A stretch of DNA of 33,138 nt from Sphingobacteriaceae bacterium (GCA_903642215.1 CAHJWG010000016.1:1-33138); one strand, 5' to 3'; positions 16,944 to 25,679 are shown, numbered from the stretch's first letter. Made by a program: numbers and translations. The notes: generated by a model from the letters alone, not told the origin.

Positions 16944-19001
16944 TTAAACAACTAAGGTTGTTTTTTGCTGATTTACCTTGTAAAAACGGATCAGCAGCAC
17001 TTCTGCAGCCAAAAATATCAGTGCCAAAATTAGGCAAAGTTTCCATAACTGCACGCCGGAATTTACTTCGCTTAATTCATTTTTTAAAGATTGCTTCCCG
17101 GCCGATAAAAAATCTACTGTTTTTATGCCTGTAAAAAGAGTACGCAAATCATTCTCCGTAAAATAAGTAAGGTCGGATTCCTGCCGGTTATCATTAAAAG
17201 CAATTTTGGCCAGCAAACTATCTTTTTTGAGTAAACTGTAATTTCCGGTTTCTTTAATTTGATCTGCCACAAAAAGCAGCGTATTTCCTTCCTGCTGCCG
17301 CACATCCGGAATTAATGAAAAACTACCTTTTTGCAGGTGCAAAGGTTGTTCATCAGTTTGTGTAATCGGCGGAATCTCCAGCTGCTCATCTTTCCCCAAA
17401 GTATAAAACAAAGGCTGATTATGGCCGCTTAACAACGCAATCCGAAAGATGGCAGGTACAAAAAGTGCATGGCGCGGCAGATTGCTAAAACCTTCATCCA
17501 GCGGCACCGCCGAAAGATAAACCTTCCCTTTTCCGCTGCTGTAAAAACTTAAAAAAGCGGTTTTTCCCTGCAACTCCAGCAGGTTGGTTTTAGTGGTTCG
17601 GCTGGCAGCACTCAGCGCATAATACTTTTTAACTATAGGCAAATCCGGCTTTTCGGGCATCTGCTCAAAAACATCTTTAAAAAAAGGATTTTGCAGATTG
17701 ATGGTGTTCACCTTTGTGCTATCCGTTACTAATTTCTGCGGAAAATCCACACTTAAAGGCTGCAGCAAATTTTGATAAGTTGGCAGCTGCGCATCTGCCG
17801 CCGGGAAAACCACCAGCGTGCCGCCCTGCTTTACATAAGCCTGCAGCTGCTGCGCCAAACCTGCCGATACTTCTTTTACATCACTTAAATATACAACCGG
17901 ATAATGGTTTAAACCGGCATAATTTACGTTGCCCGATGAAGAAAAATCAGCCTTAAAAAAAGCATCCGAAGCAAAAACTGCCTGTAGATATTTATTGAAA
18001 ATGCTGCCGCCGATCTGCAGAACCGGCAATTGCTGCTGCACCCGGAAAGTAAAATAAAAGCGGTTATCAAACGTAACCGGATTATCGTTCAGCCCGATTT
18101 CGCCATTTTGCCAGCCTGCCTTTAATCCCGAAAAACGCAGCGTATCATCCTGAAATTTGCCGGCTTCCAAATCATAACTGCCTAAAGCTTTTGATTGCCC
18201 GTTGATGATTAGTTTAACCGGAACTTTTTCGGCTTTTTCTCCTCCATAATTATGCAAACGTACCACCATTTTTTCGGCAGCGTTTGGCTGATGCAAAGGC
18301 GAAACCAGCCAGGCAGAATCAACAGCGATATTTGGCAGCGAAGCCCCTTTTAATTGTACCAAATGAACTTGCAGACTGCTATCTGCGCGGATGCTTCTTT
18401 TACCGGTATTTTTTTGGAAATCAGAAATTAAATAACTGCTTGCAGGCGAACTTTTCCGGGTGCTGAACAAACTTTTTTGCCGCTCTAAAACTTGTGCAAG
18501 CGTTCTGCTTTGCGGACTGATTTTTACTTCATCCACCGCTTCATTAAATTCATCCCGATTGAGAAAACGCTGCTGCTTACCTTCAAAATCCTGCGTAATT
18601 AATTGGAAACGATCATTTAAACCATAAGCCGAAGCAATTTCTTTTGCGCGCCGTTTTGCTTCGTCCAGCAAAGAACCTTCGCGGTTTAAGGTTTGCATGG
18701 AATAGGAATTATCAACAAAAACACTAACCAAATGCTGCTTGCCTGCATCATCTGCGGTTTTAGCAGGCAGGTACGGGCGTGCAAAAGCAAGCACTAAAAA
18801 AAACAGTGCCAGCATTCTTGCAGCCAAAATTAACCGGTTTTTAAGATTGCTGCGCGAGGATTGCTGCTTCTGCACATCCTTTAAAAACTGGACATTGGAA
18901 AAATAAACCTTTTTGTACTGCCTAAAATTGAACAGGTGGATGATAACCGGCACCGCCAGCGCGAACAAAGCAAACAAAAACGAAGGATAAAGGAATGCCA
19001 T
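16944..19001 (-). CDS. BatA-like membrane protein with VWA-type domain
   Basis: This 685-aa protein starts with the BatA/aerotolerance-type N-terminus: FLYPSFLFALFALAVPVIIH, then LFNFRQYKKVYFSNVQFLK, then a second TM (about 57-75) ending FARPYLP. A von Willebrand A-like domain follows, with the metal-site motif DNSYS at 97-101 (DxSxS). The middle is beta-rich, then comes a Rossmann-like segment (VVYLSDVKEVSAGLAQQL, then GGTLVVFPAADAQLP) like the glutamine-amidotransferase fold seen in large Bacteroidota BatA proteins. A last TM is near 658-676. It probably works in the periplasm, and its substrate or partner is unknown. It is the first gene of the long minus-strand run. Two dispersed-motif copies lie within it (17866-17891, 18390-18413). 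Confidence 0.85.
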   Translation of the reverse strand: MAFLYPSFLFALFALAVPVIIHLFNFRQYKKVYFSNVQFLKDVQKQQSSRSNLKNRLILAARMLALFFLVLAFARPYLPAKTADDAGKQHLVSVFVDNSYSMQTLNREGSLLDEAKRRAKEIASAYGLNDRFQLITQDFEGKQQRFLNRDEFNEAVDEVKISPQSRTLAQVLERQKSLFSTRKSSPASSYLISDFQKNTGKRSIRADSSLQVHLVQLKGASLPNIAVDSAWLVSPLHQPNAAEKMVVRLHNYGGEKAEKVPVKLIINGQSKALGSYDLEAGKFQDDTLRFSGLKAGWQNGEIGLNDNPVTFDNRFYFTFRVQQQLPVLQIGGSIFNKYLQAVFASDAFFKADFSSSGNVNYAGLNHYPVVYLSDVKEVSAGLAQQLQAYVKQGGTLVVFPAADAQLPTYQNLLQPLSVDFPQKLVTDSTKVNTINLQNPFFKDVFEQMPEKPDLPIVKKYYALSAASRTTKTNLLELQGKTAFLSFYSSGKGKVYLSAVPLDEGFSNLPRHALFVPAIFRIALLSGHNQPLFYTLGKDEQLEIPPITQTDEQPLHLQKGSFSLIPDVRQQEGNTLLFVADQIKETGNYSLLKKDSLLAKIAFNDNRQESDLTYFTENDLRTLFTGIKTVDFLSAGKQSLKNELSEVNSGVQLWKLCLILALIFLAAEVLLIRFYKVNQQKTTLVV

Positions 19002-19008
19002 GGATTGC

Positions 19009-19016
19009 CAAAGATA
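19009..19016 (-). promoter_or_regulatory. -7 promoter element upstream of the BatA-like gene
   Basis: The minus strand reads TATCTTTG, an exact TAnnTTTG, only 7 bases before the ATG at 19001. The transcript would have almost no leader. No -33 TTTG is seen, so the call is tentative. Confidence 0.4.
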
Positions 19017-19065
19017 AGATTTTGTAACATGCAGATTTAAATGCTTTTATTAAAAATTACTGCAT

Positions 19066-19077
19066 CCAAACGTTTGG
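19066..19077. promoter_or_regulatory. 12-bp perfect palindrome in the divergent gene gap
   Basis: CCAAACGTTTGG is a perfect inverted repeat in the 143-bp gap between the divergent BatA-like and glycosyltransferase genes. Its position would suit an operator for either side. There is no direct evidence of a bound regulator. Confidence 0.3.
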
Positions 19078-19144
19078 CATTTACGTATTAGTTAAATGTA
19101 AACCAATTATTAATTGCCCTGCAATTTACTTTTTAACCCAAGTT

Positions 19145-21073
19145 ATGATGGAAATACTTGTACTTCCAATTTCCTTTATTGTTTTATTTTTTAGTATTGG
19201 TGTTTTAATAAGTTCGGCAACGATAAAAGAACTTGTACTTAACACGGTACTTGTTTTTTGCGGCTTTGTATTGCTAATTACCGAATTAACGAGTGCATTT
19301 AGAGCTTTAAATTTTTATAGCATCCTGTTTTCCTGGATTGGAATTTTATTGCTGAACCTTGTTTTTTTAGCGATAAAAAAAGCATCGCTTTTAATATTTA
19401 TAAAGAAGCTAACAGCTGAAATTAAATACTTGTCCCTCAAGTTAAAAGGTGTTACTATTTATCAAAAATGCCTTTTACTGTTTGTTGGGTTAATTTTACT
19501 TCTGGTTTTTGTGCAAGGCATCATTTATCCGCCAAATTCCATGGATGCTCTCAATTACCATTTAGCCAGGATTCCAAGCTGGATCAGCCATCAGTCTGTC
19601 GCACATTATCCAACCGGCGTAGTCAGGCAGATTTATCAGCCGCCGTTTGCAGAATTTGTGATTTTGCATTTCAATATTTTAAGCAAACACGACTACTTTT
19701 CTAACTGCGTACAATTATTATTTCTATTTTTTTCTATTGTTGGGATCGTTGCCATCACAGAAATTTTTGGTTTAACACTGTCGTACAAAATCTTAGCTGT
19801 GTTATTAAGTTTAACCATCCCCGAAGTTATTTTACAAGCCACAACTACACAAAATGATATTGTAGTTTCCTTTTTTGTGATTACGGCTTTTTACTTTGCC
19901 GTCAGATCAATCAAAAAATTTGATACCAAAAACACAGTTTTCTTTGGTTTTGCAATTGGATTGGGCATCCTCACCAAAGCAACAGCTTATATTTATATGC
20001 CTGCTTTGGTAATGATATTTGGCGTTACCCTGATTCTGCGTTTATTAACTTTAAAAAACTATCGTTATTTGTGGCACGCACTACTTTTCGGGTTGGTTTT
20101 TCTGACTATCAACTTCGGCTTTTACTATCGAAATTATAAACTTGCCAATAATTTTTTAGGCGTTGACCGAAAGGAATACAAATCATACTCAAATGAAAAA
20201 ATGAGTACCGGCATATTATTTTCCAGCATCTTAAAAAACGTTGGTAATCACATTGGTTTGTTTCATTTTAAAAGATTGTCTGTATTTTCTGCGGAAACCG
20301 TAATTAAAATAAATCAGGCAGCCGGTATTGATATTAATGATCCGGCTAACAATTATTTTAACGAGCAGAAATACGAAACCATTTATTTTCCGGCCCATCC
20401 CGATCTCGCACCAAATTTTATCCACCTAATCCTGATTCTTACCGCATTTACGATACTGCTGTTCAATAGAAAAAAGATCAACTTGTACGTTTTGCTGCTG
20501 TTTTTAACAATAATATTTCAGTGGTTTTTATTTTGCTTTTATCTCAAGTGGCAACCATATCATACGCGGCTCCATACTTCAATTTTTTTGCTTGCCGTAC
20601 CTTTAATATGTTATGCTGTAAAAATTGTTGGCAATCAGGTTAAAAAGTTTTTTTATTATCTCAATCCGCTTTTATTAGGATATGCAGTGATGGTAATTTT
20701 TGCAAATATGAGTGCGCCTTACAATGCAACAATTAAGAAAACCAGGTACGAGAAATACTTTTTAGCCAACCCGTTTATTTTTAAAGAGTATCAGGGAATA
20801 AATGAAACCATCAAAAAAAGCAGTTATAAAAATGTTGGTTTGATTATGGATGACAGTAATCCGGAGTATCCGCTATTTACGGATTGTTACAGTAAACCAA
20901 TAAATCCGGTTTATATAAACGTTAATAATTATACCAAAAATTGCAAAACGGATTTGGATAATATAGATTGTATTGTAGCAAATTCTACCTGCAACCAGCC
21001 CTTTTTAGATTTTAACGGCAAACGCTTTTATAATCAGGATCCGGAAAATAAGTTTATCCATTTATACCGATAG
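19145..21073 (+). CDS. GT-C-type membrane glycosyltransferase (ArnT/PMT-like)
   Basis: This 642-aa protein has about ten to twelve hydrophobic segments. The first large periplasmic loop reads PPNSMDALNYHLARIPSWI (about 127-145), which has the Asp plus Tyr-His pattern found in the first loop of polyprenol-phosphate sugar transferases (PMT, ArnT, RgtA families), where the Asp is the catalytic base. The QPPFAEF that follows is also typical. Residues about 530 onward form a soluble periplasmic tail with several Cys. It would move a sugar from undecaprenyl phosphate to a glycan, lipid or protein. The GtrB-like gene at 13381 could supply such a donor, which is inference. The gene looks AT-richer than its neighbours and lacks exact motif copies. 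Confidence 0.75.
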   Translation: MMEILVLPISFIVLFFSIGVLISSATIKELVLNTVLVFCGFVLLITELTSAFRALNFYSILFSWIGILLLNLVFLAIKKASLLIFIKKLTAEIKYLSLKLKGVTIYQKCLLLFVGLILLLVFVQGIIYPPNSMDALNYHLARIPSWISHQSVAHYPTGVVRQIYQPPFAEFVILHFNILSKHDYFSNCVQLLFLFFSIVGIVAITEIFGLTLSYKILAVLLSLTIPEVILQATTTQNDIVVSFFVITAFYFAVRSIKKFDTKNTVFFGFAIGLGILTKATAYIYMPALVMIFGVTLILRLLTLKNYRYLWHALLFGLVFLTINFGFYYRNYKLANNFLGVDRKEYKSYSNEKMSTGILFSSILKNVGNHIGLFHFKRLSVFSAETVIKINQAAGIDINDPANNYFNEQKYETIYFPAHPDLAPNFIHLILILTAFTILLFNRKKINLYVLLLFLTIIFQWFLFCFYLKWQPYHTRLHTSIFLLAVPLICYAVKIVGNQVKKFFYYLNPLLLGYAVMVIFANMSAPYNATIKKTRYEKYFLANPFIFKEYQGINETIKKSSYKNVGLIMDDSNPEYPLFTDCYSKPINPVYINVNNYTKNCKTDLDNIDCIVANSTCNQPFLDFNGKRFYNQDPENKFIHLYR

Positions 21074-21150
21074 AAATCTGTATCGAACAGGTAAAACGAT
21101 TAGCTTGTTTACAAAACAATCCTGCTGCTAATTTATTTCTTTTACATAAA

Positions 21151-21174
21151 TTTTACCTGTAAAAGAAGCATATG
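21151..21174 (-). repeat. Dispersed RCTTCTTTTA motif overlapping a start codon
   Basis: The plus strand reads TTTTACCTGTAAAAGAAGCA then TATG. It has both TTTTA and TAAAA halves and runs straight into the ATG at 21172 of the short-chain dehydrogenase gene, where a ribosome-binding site would be. Confidence 0.65.
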
Positions 21175-21942
21175 CAATTATCCAACAATACTATTTTAAT
21201 TACCGGCGGAACTTCCAGAATCGGTTTGGCTTTTGCCGAAAAATTTATGGTGGAAGGTAGCAAAGTCATCATTTGCGGCCGGCGCGAAGAACGGCTGAAC
21301 GAACTCAGCAAAAAACATCCGCAACTAATAACTAAAGTTTGTGATGTGGCCAAAGCTGCAGACCGGGAAGAGCTGGCAAACTGGGTTTTACAAAATCACC
21401 CGGAAACCAATATTTTGATGAATAATGCCGGCGTACAACTGGTTCTGGATATGACAAAACCGGTTGATTTAAGCAAAGTTTATACAGAAATTGAAACCAA
21501 TGTGGTTGCGCCCATCCATTTAACATCTTTATTTGCACAGCATTTAAGTACGAAGTTTGACGCGGCTGTCATCAATATTTCATCCGGTTTGGCTTTTGCG
21601 CCGCTTGCTTTTATGTCGGTTTATTGCGCTACAAAAGCTGCCGTACATTCGCTAACTTTATCGCTCCGCCATCAATTTAAAGAAACTTCTGTAAAGGTTT
21701 TTGAGGTGATTCCGCCGGCTGTAGATACCGAATTAGGCCATGACCGGCGGGAAGATAAAACGCAATCGCATGGCGGTTTGCCGATTGCAGATTTTATTGC
21801 AGAAGCGATGGAAGCTTTAAAAAACGATATTTTTGAAGCACCGATCGGCCAGGCAAAAGGTTTACGCGAAAAACGGGAAGCACTTTTTGAAGTGATGAAT
21901 AATCAGGCTCCGGTTTCTTTGCCTGTTAACCACGAACAGTAA
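21172..21942 (+). CDS. Short-chain dehydrogenase/reductase (DltE-like)
   Basis: This 256-aa protein is a classical SDR oxidoreductase using NAD(P)H. The cofactor motif TGGTSRIG is at 11-18, NNAG at 84-87, the catalytic Ser in INISSG near 137-138, and the YxxxK pair is Tyr151 and Lys155 (VYCATKAA). An Arg pair after the second strand (CGRREER, 35-41) suggests NADPH. It resembles the group often annotated DltE. Its substrate cannot be predicted, and no dlt genes lie nearby. It is 32 bp upstream of the M28 peptidase gene. The start at 21172 abuts a copy of the dispersed motif, and no Shine-Dalgarno is visible. Confidence 0.9.
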   Translation: MQLSNNTILITGGTSRIGLAFAEKFMVEGSKVIICGRREERLNELSKKHPQLITKVCDVAKAADREELANWVLQNHPETNILMNNAGVQLVLDMTKPVDLSKVYTEIETNVVAPIHLTSLFAQHLSTKFDAAVINISSGLAFAPLAFMSVYCATKAAVHSLTLSLRHQFKETSVKVFEVIPPAVDTELGHDRREDKTQSHGGLPIADFIAEAMEALKNDIFEAPIGQAKGLREKREALFEVMNNQAPVSLPVNHEQ

Positions 21943-21974
21943 AACTGATCTGCCTCAAAATAAATCTTTTCAAC

Positions 21975-23444
21975 ATGAAAAAAATATTTACCATACTGTT
22001 TTTAGCAGGCATTTCTTTGCAAGGTTTTAGTCAGGCTGCCAAAACTTCTTCGGCCATAAATCCGCCCGGATTAGCATTGATAAAAGAAGCAGAGCTTAAA
22101 AAAGATATTTTTGAACTGGCCGGTGATGCTTTCCGCGGAAGGCGCGCCGGTACGCCGGATGAATTGCACGCAGCCGTTTGGGTGGCCCAAAAAGCAATGG
22201 AAGCCGGTTTAAAACCTGCCGGAGACGATGGCACGTACTTCCAATTTTATAATCTGAAAAGAACGATTACCGACAACAACGGTACTTTTTTTATCAACAA
22301 TAAAAGTTTGTTGTTATGGAAAGATGTTTGGCTTACACAACCCGTAGAAGCTCATTTAAACGGACCGGTTGTGTGGCTGAAATCTATGGCTGATACCACC
22401 CAGGATTTAAAAGGAAAAGTAGTTGCCGTAAAAATTGTTCCGCCGTTGCCGCTGCCGGTTTCCTGGATGAGTTTATGGGGATTGCGTTACACTTCGCTTG
22501 CCGTGCGCCAGCAAAATCTGGCTTTGCGCAGAAAAGGCGTAGCTGCCATTATTTTGGTTGCCGATAAACTCACGGAAGCTTCGTTAGGATTTGTGGGCCA
22601 CAATTATCAGGAAGGTTTGTACCAGCTGGAAGGCACGCCAACTTACACTCAAAAACCAATCCCGGTTATGGTAGTTTTAGGTTCTTTTATGGGAGATTTG
22701 CAGCAGGCAAACGCAATTGTTAAAGCTGATTTCCACACAGAAACTTATTTATATCCTTCTGTAAACGTGGTGGCAAAAGCAGCAGGAACAGATGTCAACT
22801 TAAAAAATGAATACGTTTTATTTAGCGGTCACCACGATCATGATGGCGTTGGCGTTCCGGTTGACCGGGATTCGATCTGGAACGGTGCCGATGATAATGC
22901 TTCGGTAACGGTTGGTATGCTGGCGATTGCCCGCGCCTGGTCGGCCAAACCGGGTAAACGTTCGGCTTTATTTATTTGGCACGGCGCAGAGGAGCGCGGT
23001 TTGCTGGGTTCGCGCTGGTACGCCGCACATCCAACGGTAAAAAAAGAAGCGATTGTTGCGGTTTTAAACGGCGATATGATTGGCCGCAACGCACCGGATT
23101 CGGCAGCTTTACTCGGCACAACTTCCCATAAAAATTCTACGCAATTGGTAGATATGGCCATGAAAGCAAACGCGCAGCAAACACATTTTAAAGTTGATTT
23201 TTCCTGGGACGATGCCGGCCACCCTGAAAACTGGTATTTCCGCAGCGATCATCTGCCTTATGCACAGGCTGGCATTCCGGCAATATTTTTTACTACTTTA
23301 CTTCATCCGGATTATCATACGCCGAGAGATGAACCTTCGCGCATCGATATTGTTAAGTTAACAAAAATGGCCAAGTGGATGTATGCAACCGGTTGGCTGG
23401 TTTCGCAAACGCCGCAAAAACCAATTTTAGATAAACCGATGTAG
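21975..23444 (+). CDS. Secreted M28-family zinc aminopeptidase with PA-domain insert
   Basis: This 489-aa protein has a clear Sec signal peptide (MKKIFTILFLAGISLQGFSQ, cut near 20). An N-terminal helical part is followed by a protease-associated (PA) insert (about 125-265, GKVVAVKIVPPLPLP and GVAAIILVADK). Then comes the M28 catalytic domain with two-zinc ligands His286 and Asp288 (GHHDHDG), Asp306 or Asp307 (NGADDNAS), Glu339-Glu340 (HGAEERG), Asp367 (NGDMIG) and His448 (DYHTPRD). All expected residues are present. It should act in the periplasm or outside the cell to trim peptides. The gene is 2 bp upstream of the photoproduct-lyase-like gene and 32 bp after the SDR. Confidence 0.93.
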   Translation: MKKIFTILFLAGISLQGFSQAAKTSSAINPPGLALIKEAELKKDIFELAGDAFRGRRAGTPDELHAAVWVAQKAMEAGLKPAGDDGTYFQFYNLKRTITDNNGTFFINNKSLLLWKDVWLTQPVEAHLNGPVVWLKSMADTTQDLKGKVVAVKIVPPLPLPVSWMSLWGLRYTSLAVRQQNLALRRKGVAAIILVADKLTEASLGFVGHNYQEGLYQLEGTPTYTQKPIPVMVVLGSFMGDLQQANAIVKADFHTETYLYPSVNVVAKAAGTDVNLKNEYVLFSGHHDHDGVGVPVDRDSIWNGADDNASVTVGMLAIARAWSAKPGKRSALFIWHGAEERGLLGSRWYAAHPTVKKEAIVAVLNGDMIGRNAPDSAALLGTTSHKNSTQLVDMAMKANAQQTHFKVDFSWDDAGHPENWYFRSDHLPYAQAGIPAIFFTTLLHPDYHTPRDEPSRIDIVKLTKMAKWMYATGWLVSQTPQKPILDKPM

Positions 23445-23446
23445 TT

Positions 23447-24499
23447 ATGCCAGATTTTAATCCAAAACAAATACTTTATACGCCGGATGCGCTGAATGAC
23501 CGCGCCAAAGAACTTGCCGGCCGGTTTCCTGATGCAACTTTGCAGGAAGTGCAGCAGCACAATAAGCTGCCGGATATGGGCCTGAAACATTACAAAGCCA
23601 AATCGGATTTGCTGGTTCTGGGCAAATTGAAAACGAAAACGATCAGGGAAAGCGGCCGCAGTTCTGATTTTATTGCGCCGAGTTTGGCTAACGGCTGTTA
23701 CGGCGGCTGCGCTTATTGCTACGTTGACCGGCATAAAGACATTAACCCGATCACGATTTTTACTAATGTAGATGAGATTGTTGCCGCAGTTGACCGGCAT
23801 ATAATGAAGCAGCCCTGGCCGAGAATCCCGAACCAGACTGACCCTGTTTTTTATACGTATGACATCGGCTGCAACTCTGATCTTTCTGTGGACTACGCCA
23901 TAAATAAGGGCATAAAAGAAGTATTGCAATTTTACAAAGATCATCCTCGCGCCAAAGCTACTTTTGCTACCAAATTTGTAAACCGGGATCTGCTGGAATT
24001 TAATCCGCAGAAAAAAGTACGGATACGGTTAAGTTTGATGCCTGCCGAAGTAAGCAAATTAGTTGATGTGCGGACGGATAGTATCGAGAAAAGATTACTG
24101 TCCATCAATGATTTTTACGATGCCGGATACGATGTGCATGTTAACTTTTCGCCGGTTATTGTTTATGATAAAATCGGTAATACCAACCGCGACTGGCGGG
24201 ATGATTACCGCGAGCTTTTTAGGCAGCTAAACGAAATAGTGCGCAACGATGTAAAAGTGCAGATGCAATGCGAGGTAATTTTTTTAACGCACAACGAAGC
24301 GCAGCATATTGTTAACCTCGGCATCAACCCGAAAGCAGAAGATTTGCTTTGGACACCCGATTTCCAGGAAACCAAGCGCAGCATGTTTGGCGGCATCAAT
24401 ATGCGCTATAAAGTTAAACTGAAAAAAAGAATGATAGATACGTTTATCAATATCCTGACGGAGGAAATCCCGTGGTGCGGTATCCGTTATATTTTTTGA
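23447..24499 (+). CDS. Radical SAM protein of the spore photoproduct lyase family
   Basis: This 350-aa protein carries the 4Fe-4S/SAM motif CxxxCxxC at Cys84, Cys88 and Cys91 (NGCYGGCAYCY), in the spacing of spore photoproduct lyase. A later GCNSD places Cys142 and Ser144 about 50 residues after the cluster, like the hydrogen-donor Cys and nearby Ser of true lyases that repair 5-thyminyl-dihydrothymine. Other matching blocks are TKFVNRDLLEF, RIRLSLMP and VHVNFSPVI. Bacteroidota do not sporulate, so the substrate may be the same lesion in dry or UV-exposed cells or something else. It is 2 bp after the M28 gene and 9 bp before DinB, so the three are probably one operon. Confidence 0.85.
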   Translation: MPDFNPKQILYTPDALNDRAKELAGRFPDATLQEVQQHNKLPDMGLKHYKAKSDLLVLGKLKTKTIRESGRSSDFIAPSLANGCYGGCAYCYVDRHKDINPITIFTNVDEIVAAVDRHIMKQPWPRIPNQTDPVFYTYDIGCNSDLSVDYAINKGIKEVLQFYKDHPRAKATFATKFVNRDLLEFNPQKKVRIRLSLMPAEVSKLVDVRTDSIEKRLLSINDFYDAGYDVHVNFSPVIVYDKIGNTNRDWRDDYRELFRQLNEIVRNDVKVQMQCEVIFLTHNEAQHIVNLGINPKAEDLLWTPDFQETKRSMFGGINMRYKVKLKKRMIDTFINILTEEIPWCGIRYIF

Positions 24500-24508
24500 T
24501 TAAATTTT

Positions 24509-25024
24509 ATGGCAGAAAATGAAATGCCGGAGGTTTGGCTTCGCGGCCCGCTACCTGATTTCCCAATTTTATTACAACCCATTGCTTTTGCGTTGATGCA
24601 AGCGCGGGAAGATGTTAATAAATTTATGGTTGATTTCGCGGATGATTTGCTTTACAAACGGCCCGGCGGTGCCGCTTCCGTAGCTTTCCATTTGCAGCAT
24701 TTAAGTGGCGTTTTAGACCGAATGTTTACTTATGCCGAAAATTTACCCTTAAACGAAGCACAATTAAATTGGCTGAACCAGGAAGGGAAAATCCGGGAAA
24801 ATCCGATTTCTGTTGAAGAATTAGTGGGAATTTTCAATCATCAAATCGAAATCTCACTTCAAAAACTTCAAAATATTGATTTAAAAACCTTGACCGAACC
24901 ACGCGGCGTTGGCCGGCAACAATTACCTTCCACCGTTTTTGGTTTGCTCATCCACGCTGCCGAACATACGCAGCGGCATGTTGGCCAGCTTTTGGTAACA
25001 GTTAAGGTTTTGAAAGCGAGATAA
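24509..25024 (+). CDS. DinB/YfiT-family four-helix metalloprotein
   Basis: This 171-aa protein has the DinB four-helix bundle pattern, with a first His in HLQHLSGVLDRMF (about 52-64) and the last-helix pair in LLIHAAEHTQRHVGQLL (about 146-162, HxxxH spacing), which together form the metal site. It is the damage-inducible DinB family of Bacillus, not DNA polymerase IV. Members include thiol transferases and many of unknown activity. It is 9 bp after the photoproduct-lyase-like gene, which hints at a shared stress or damage role, though this is inference. Confidence 0.85.
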   Translation: MAENEMPEVWLRGPLPDFPILLQPIAFALMQAREDVNKFMVDFADDLLYKRPGGAASVAFHLQHLSGVLDRMFTYAENLPLNEAQLNWLNQEGKIRENPISVEELVGIFNHQIEISLQKLQNIDLKTLTEPRGVGRQQLPSTVFGLLIHAAEHTQRHVGQLLVTVKVLKAR

Positions 25025-25037
25025 TTTATTTGACATC

Positions 25038-25063
25038 GATTTTTTACCGGTAAAAACAGCATC
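25038..25063 (-). repeat. Dispersed motif variant (CTGTTTTTA type), intergenic copy
   Basis: The plus strand reads TTTTTTACCGGTAAAAACAG then CATC: a perfect TTTTACCGGTAAAA palindrome with the CAGCATC flank in place of GAAGCATC. It lies in the 67-bp gap before the DUF4202 gene. Confidence 0.6.
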
Positions 25064-25080
25064 ATCGTTTTTAAATCTTG

Positions 25081-25088
25081 TACATTTA
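25081..25088 (+). promoter_or_regulatory. Possible -7 element before DUF4202
   Basis: TACATTTA matches TAnnTTTG at 7 of 8 positions and ends 3 bases before the ATG at 25092. If used, the mRNA would be leaderless or nearly so. Confidence 0.25.
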
Positions 25089-25091
25089 TCA

Positions 25092-25679
25092 ATGCAGGAA
25101 TCCGAAAAATTACAAGCGGCATTTTTTAAGTTCGATACTTATAACGCAACTGATCCGAACCGGGAAATCTCCGAAGGAAAAACCTATCCAAAAGAAGTAT
25201 TATACGCTGAGCGGATGACGAAAAAGTTGAATGATTATGCGCCGGATGCACCGGAATATATGCAGTTGGCGGTTCGTTGCCAGCACATTGGCCGTTGGGA
25301 AATTGCGCGAAACTCTTATCCGATGGACCGGCCGGGATATTTAATGTGGCGTAGTCAATTGAAGCTGCATCATACCAAAATTGCCGAACCGATTTTGGCA
25401 GCTATTGGTTATGATGAAGAAACGATTACCAAAGTAAAGGCTTTGTTATTGAAGAAAAACTTAAACCAAAATCCTGATACACAATTAATTGAAGATATAA
25501 TCTGCTTAGTTTTTGTGGAATATTACCTGGATGATTTTGCCAAACAGCACAGCGAAGAAAAACTAATTGATATTTTAAGGAAAACGCTGAAAAAGATTTC
25601 TCCAAGAGGAATTGAGGAAGCCTTAAAAATTAAAATGACCGATCAGGTGAAAGAGTTAATTTTAAAAGCTGCTTCCTAA
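25092..25679 (+). CDS. DUF4202 family protein
   Basis: This 195-aa soluble, helical protein matches DUF4202. It starts with FFKFDTYNATDPNRE, continues with LYAERMTKKLNDYAPDAPEYMQLAVRCQHIGRWEI, and has RPGYLMWRSQLKLHHTKIA in the middle. The His residues in RCQHIGRWEI and KLHHTKIA, with the Asp/Glu residues of the EDIICLVFVEYYLDDF helix, resemble an HD-type metal site, but activity is unknown. The length is normal for the family. It is 67 bp after DinB, with a motif copy and a possible promoter in the gap. Confidence 0.85.
   Translation: MQESEKLQAAFFKFDTYNATDPNREISEGKTYPKEVLYAERMTKKLNDYAPDAPEYMQLAVRCQHIGRWEIARNSYPMDRPGYLMWRSQLKLHHTKIAEPILAAIGYDEETITKVKALLLKKNLNQNPDTQLIEDIICLVFVEYYLDDFAKQHSEEKLIDILRKTLKKISPRGIEEALKIKMTDQVKELILKAAS

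Noticed and set aside
22078..22095. Motif-core matches inside KEA/KEV codons (22078, 23913, 1093) as certain members of the dispersed family
   Set aside because: AAA-GAA-GC codons arise easily in this composition, and these copies lack a good TAAAA half, so they are counted as core hits but not as strong evidence.
23315..23944. 209-aa minus-strand ORF overlapping the M28 and photoproduct-lyase-like genes
   Set aside because: It is antisense to two genes with intact catalytic motifs, bridges their junction, and shows no recognisable domain. It is a codon-bias shadow.
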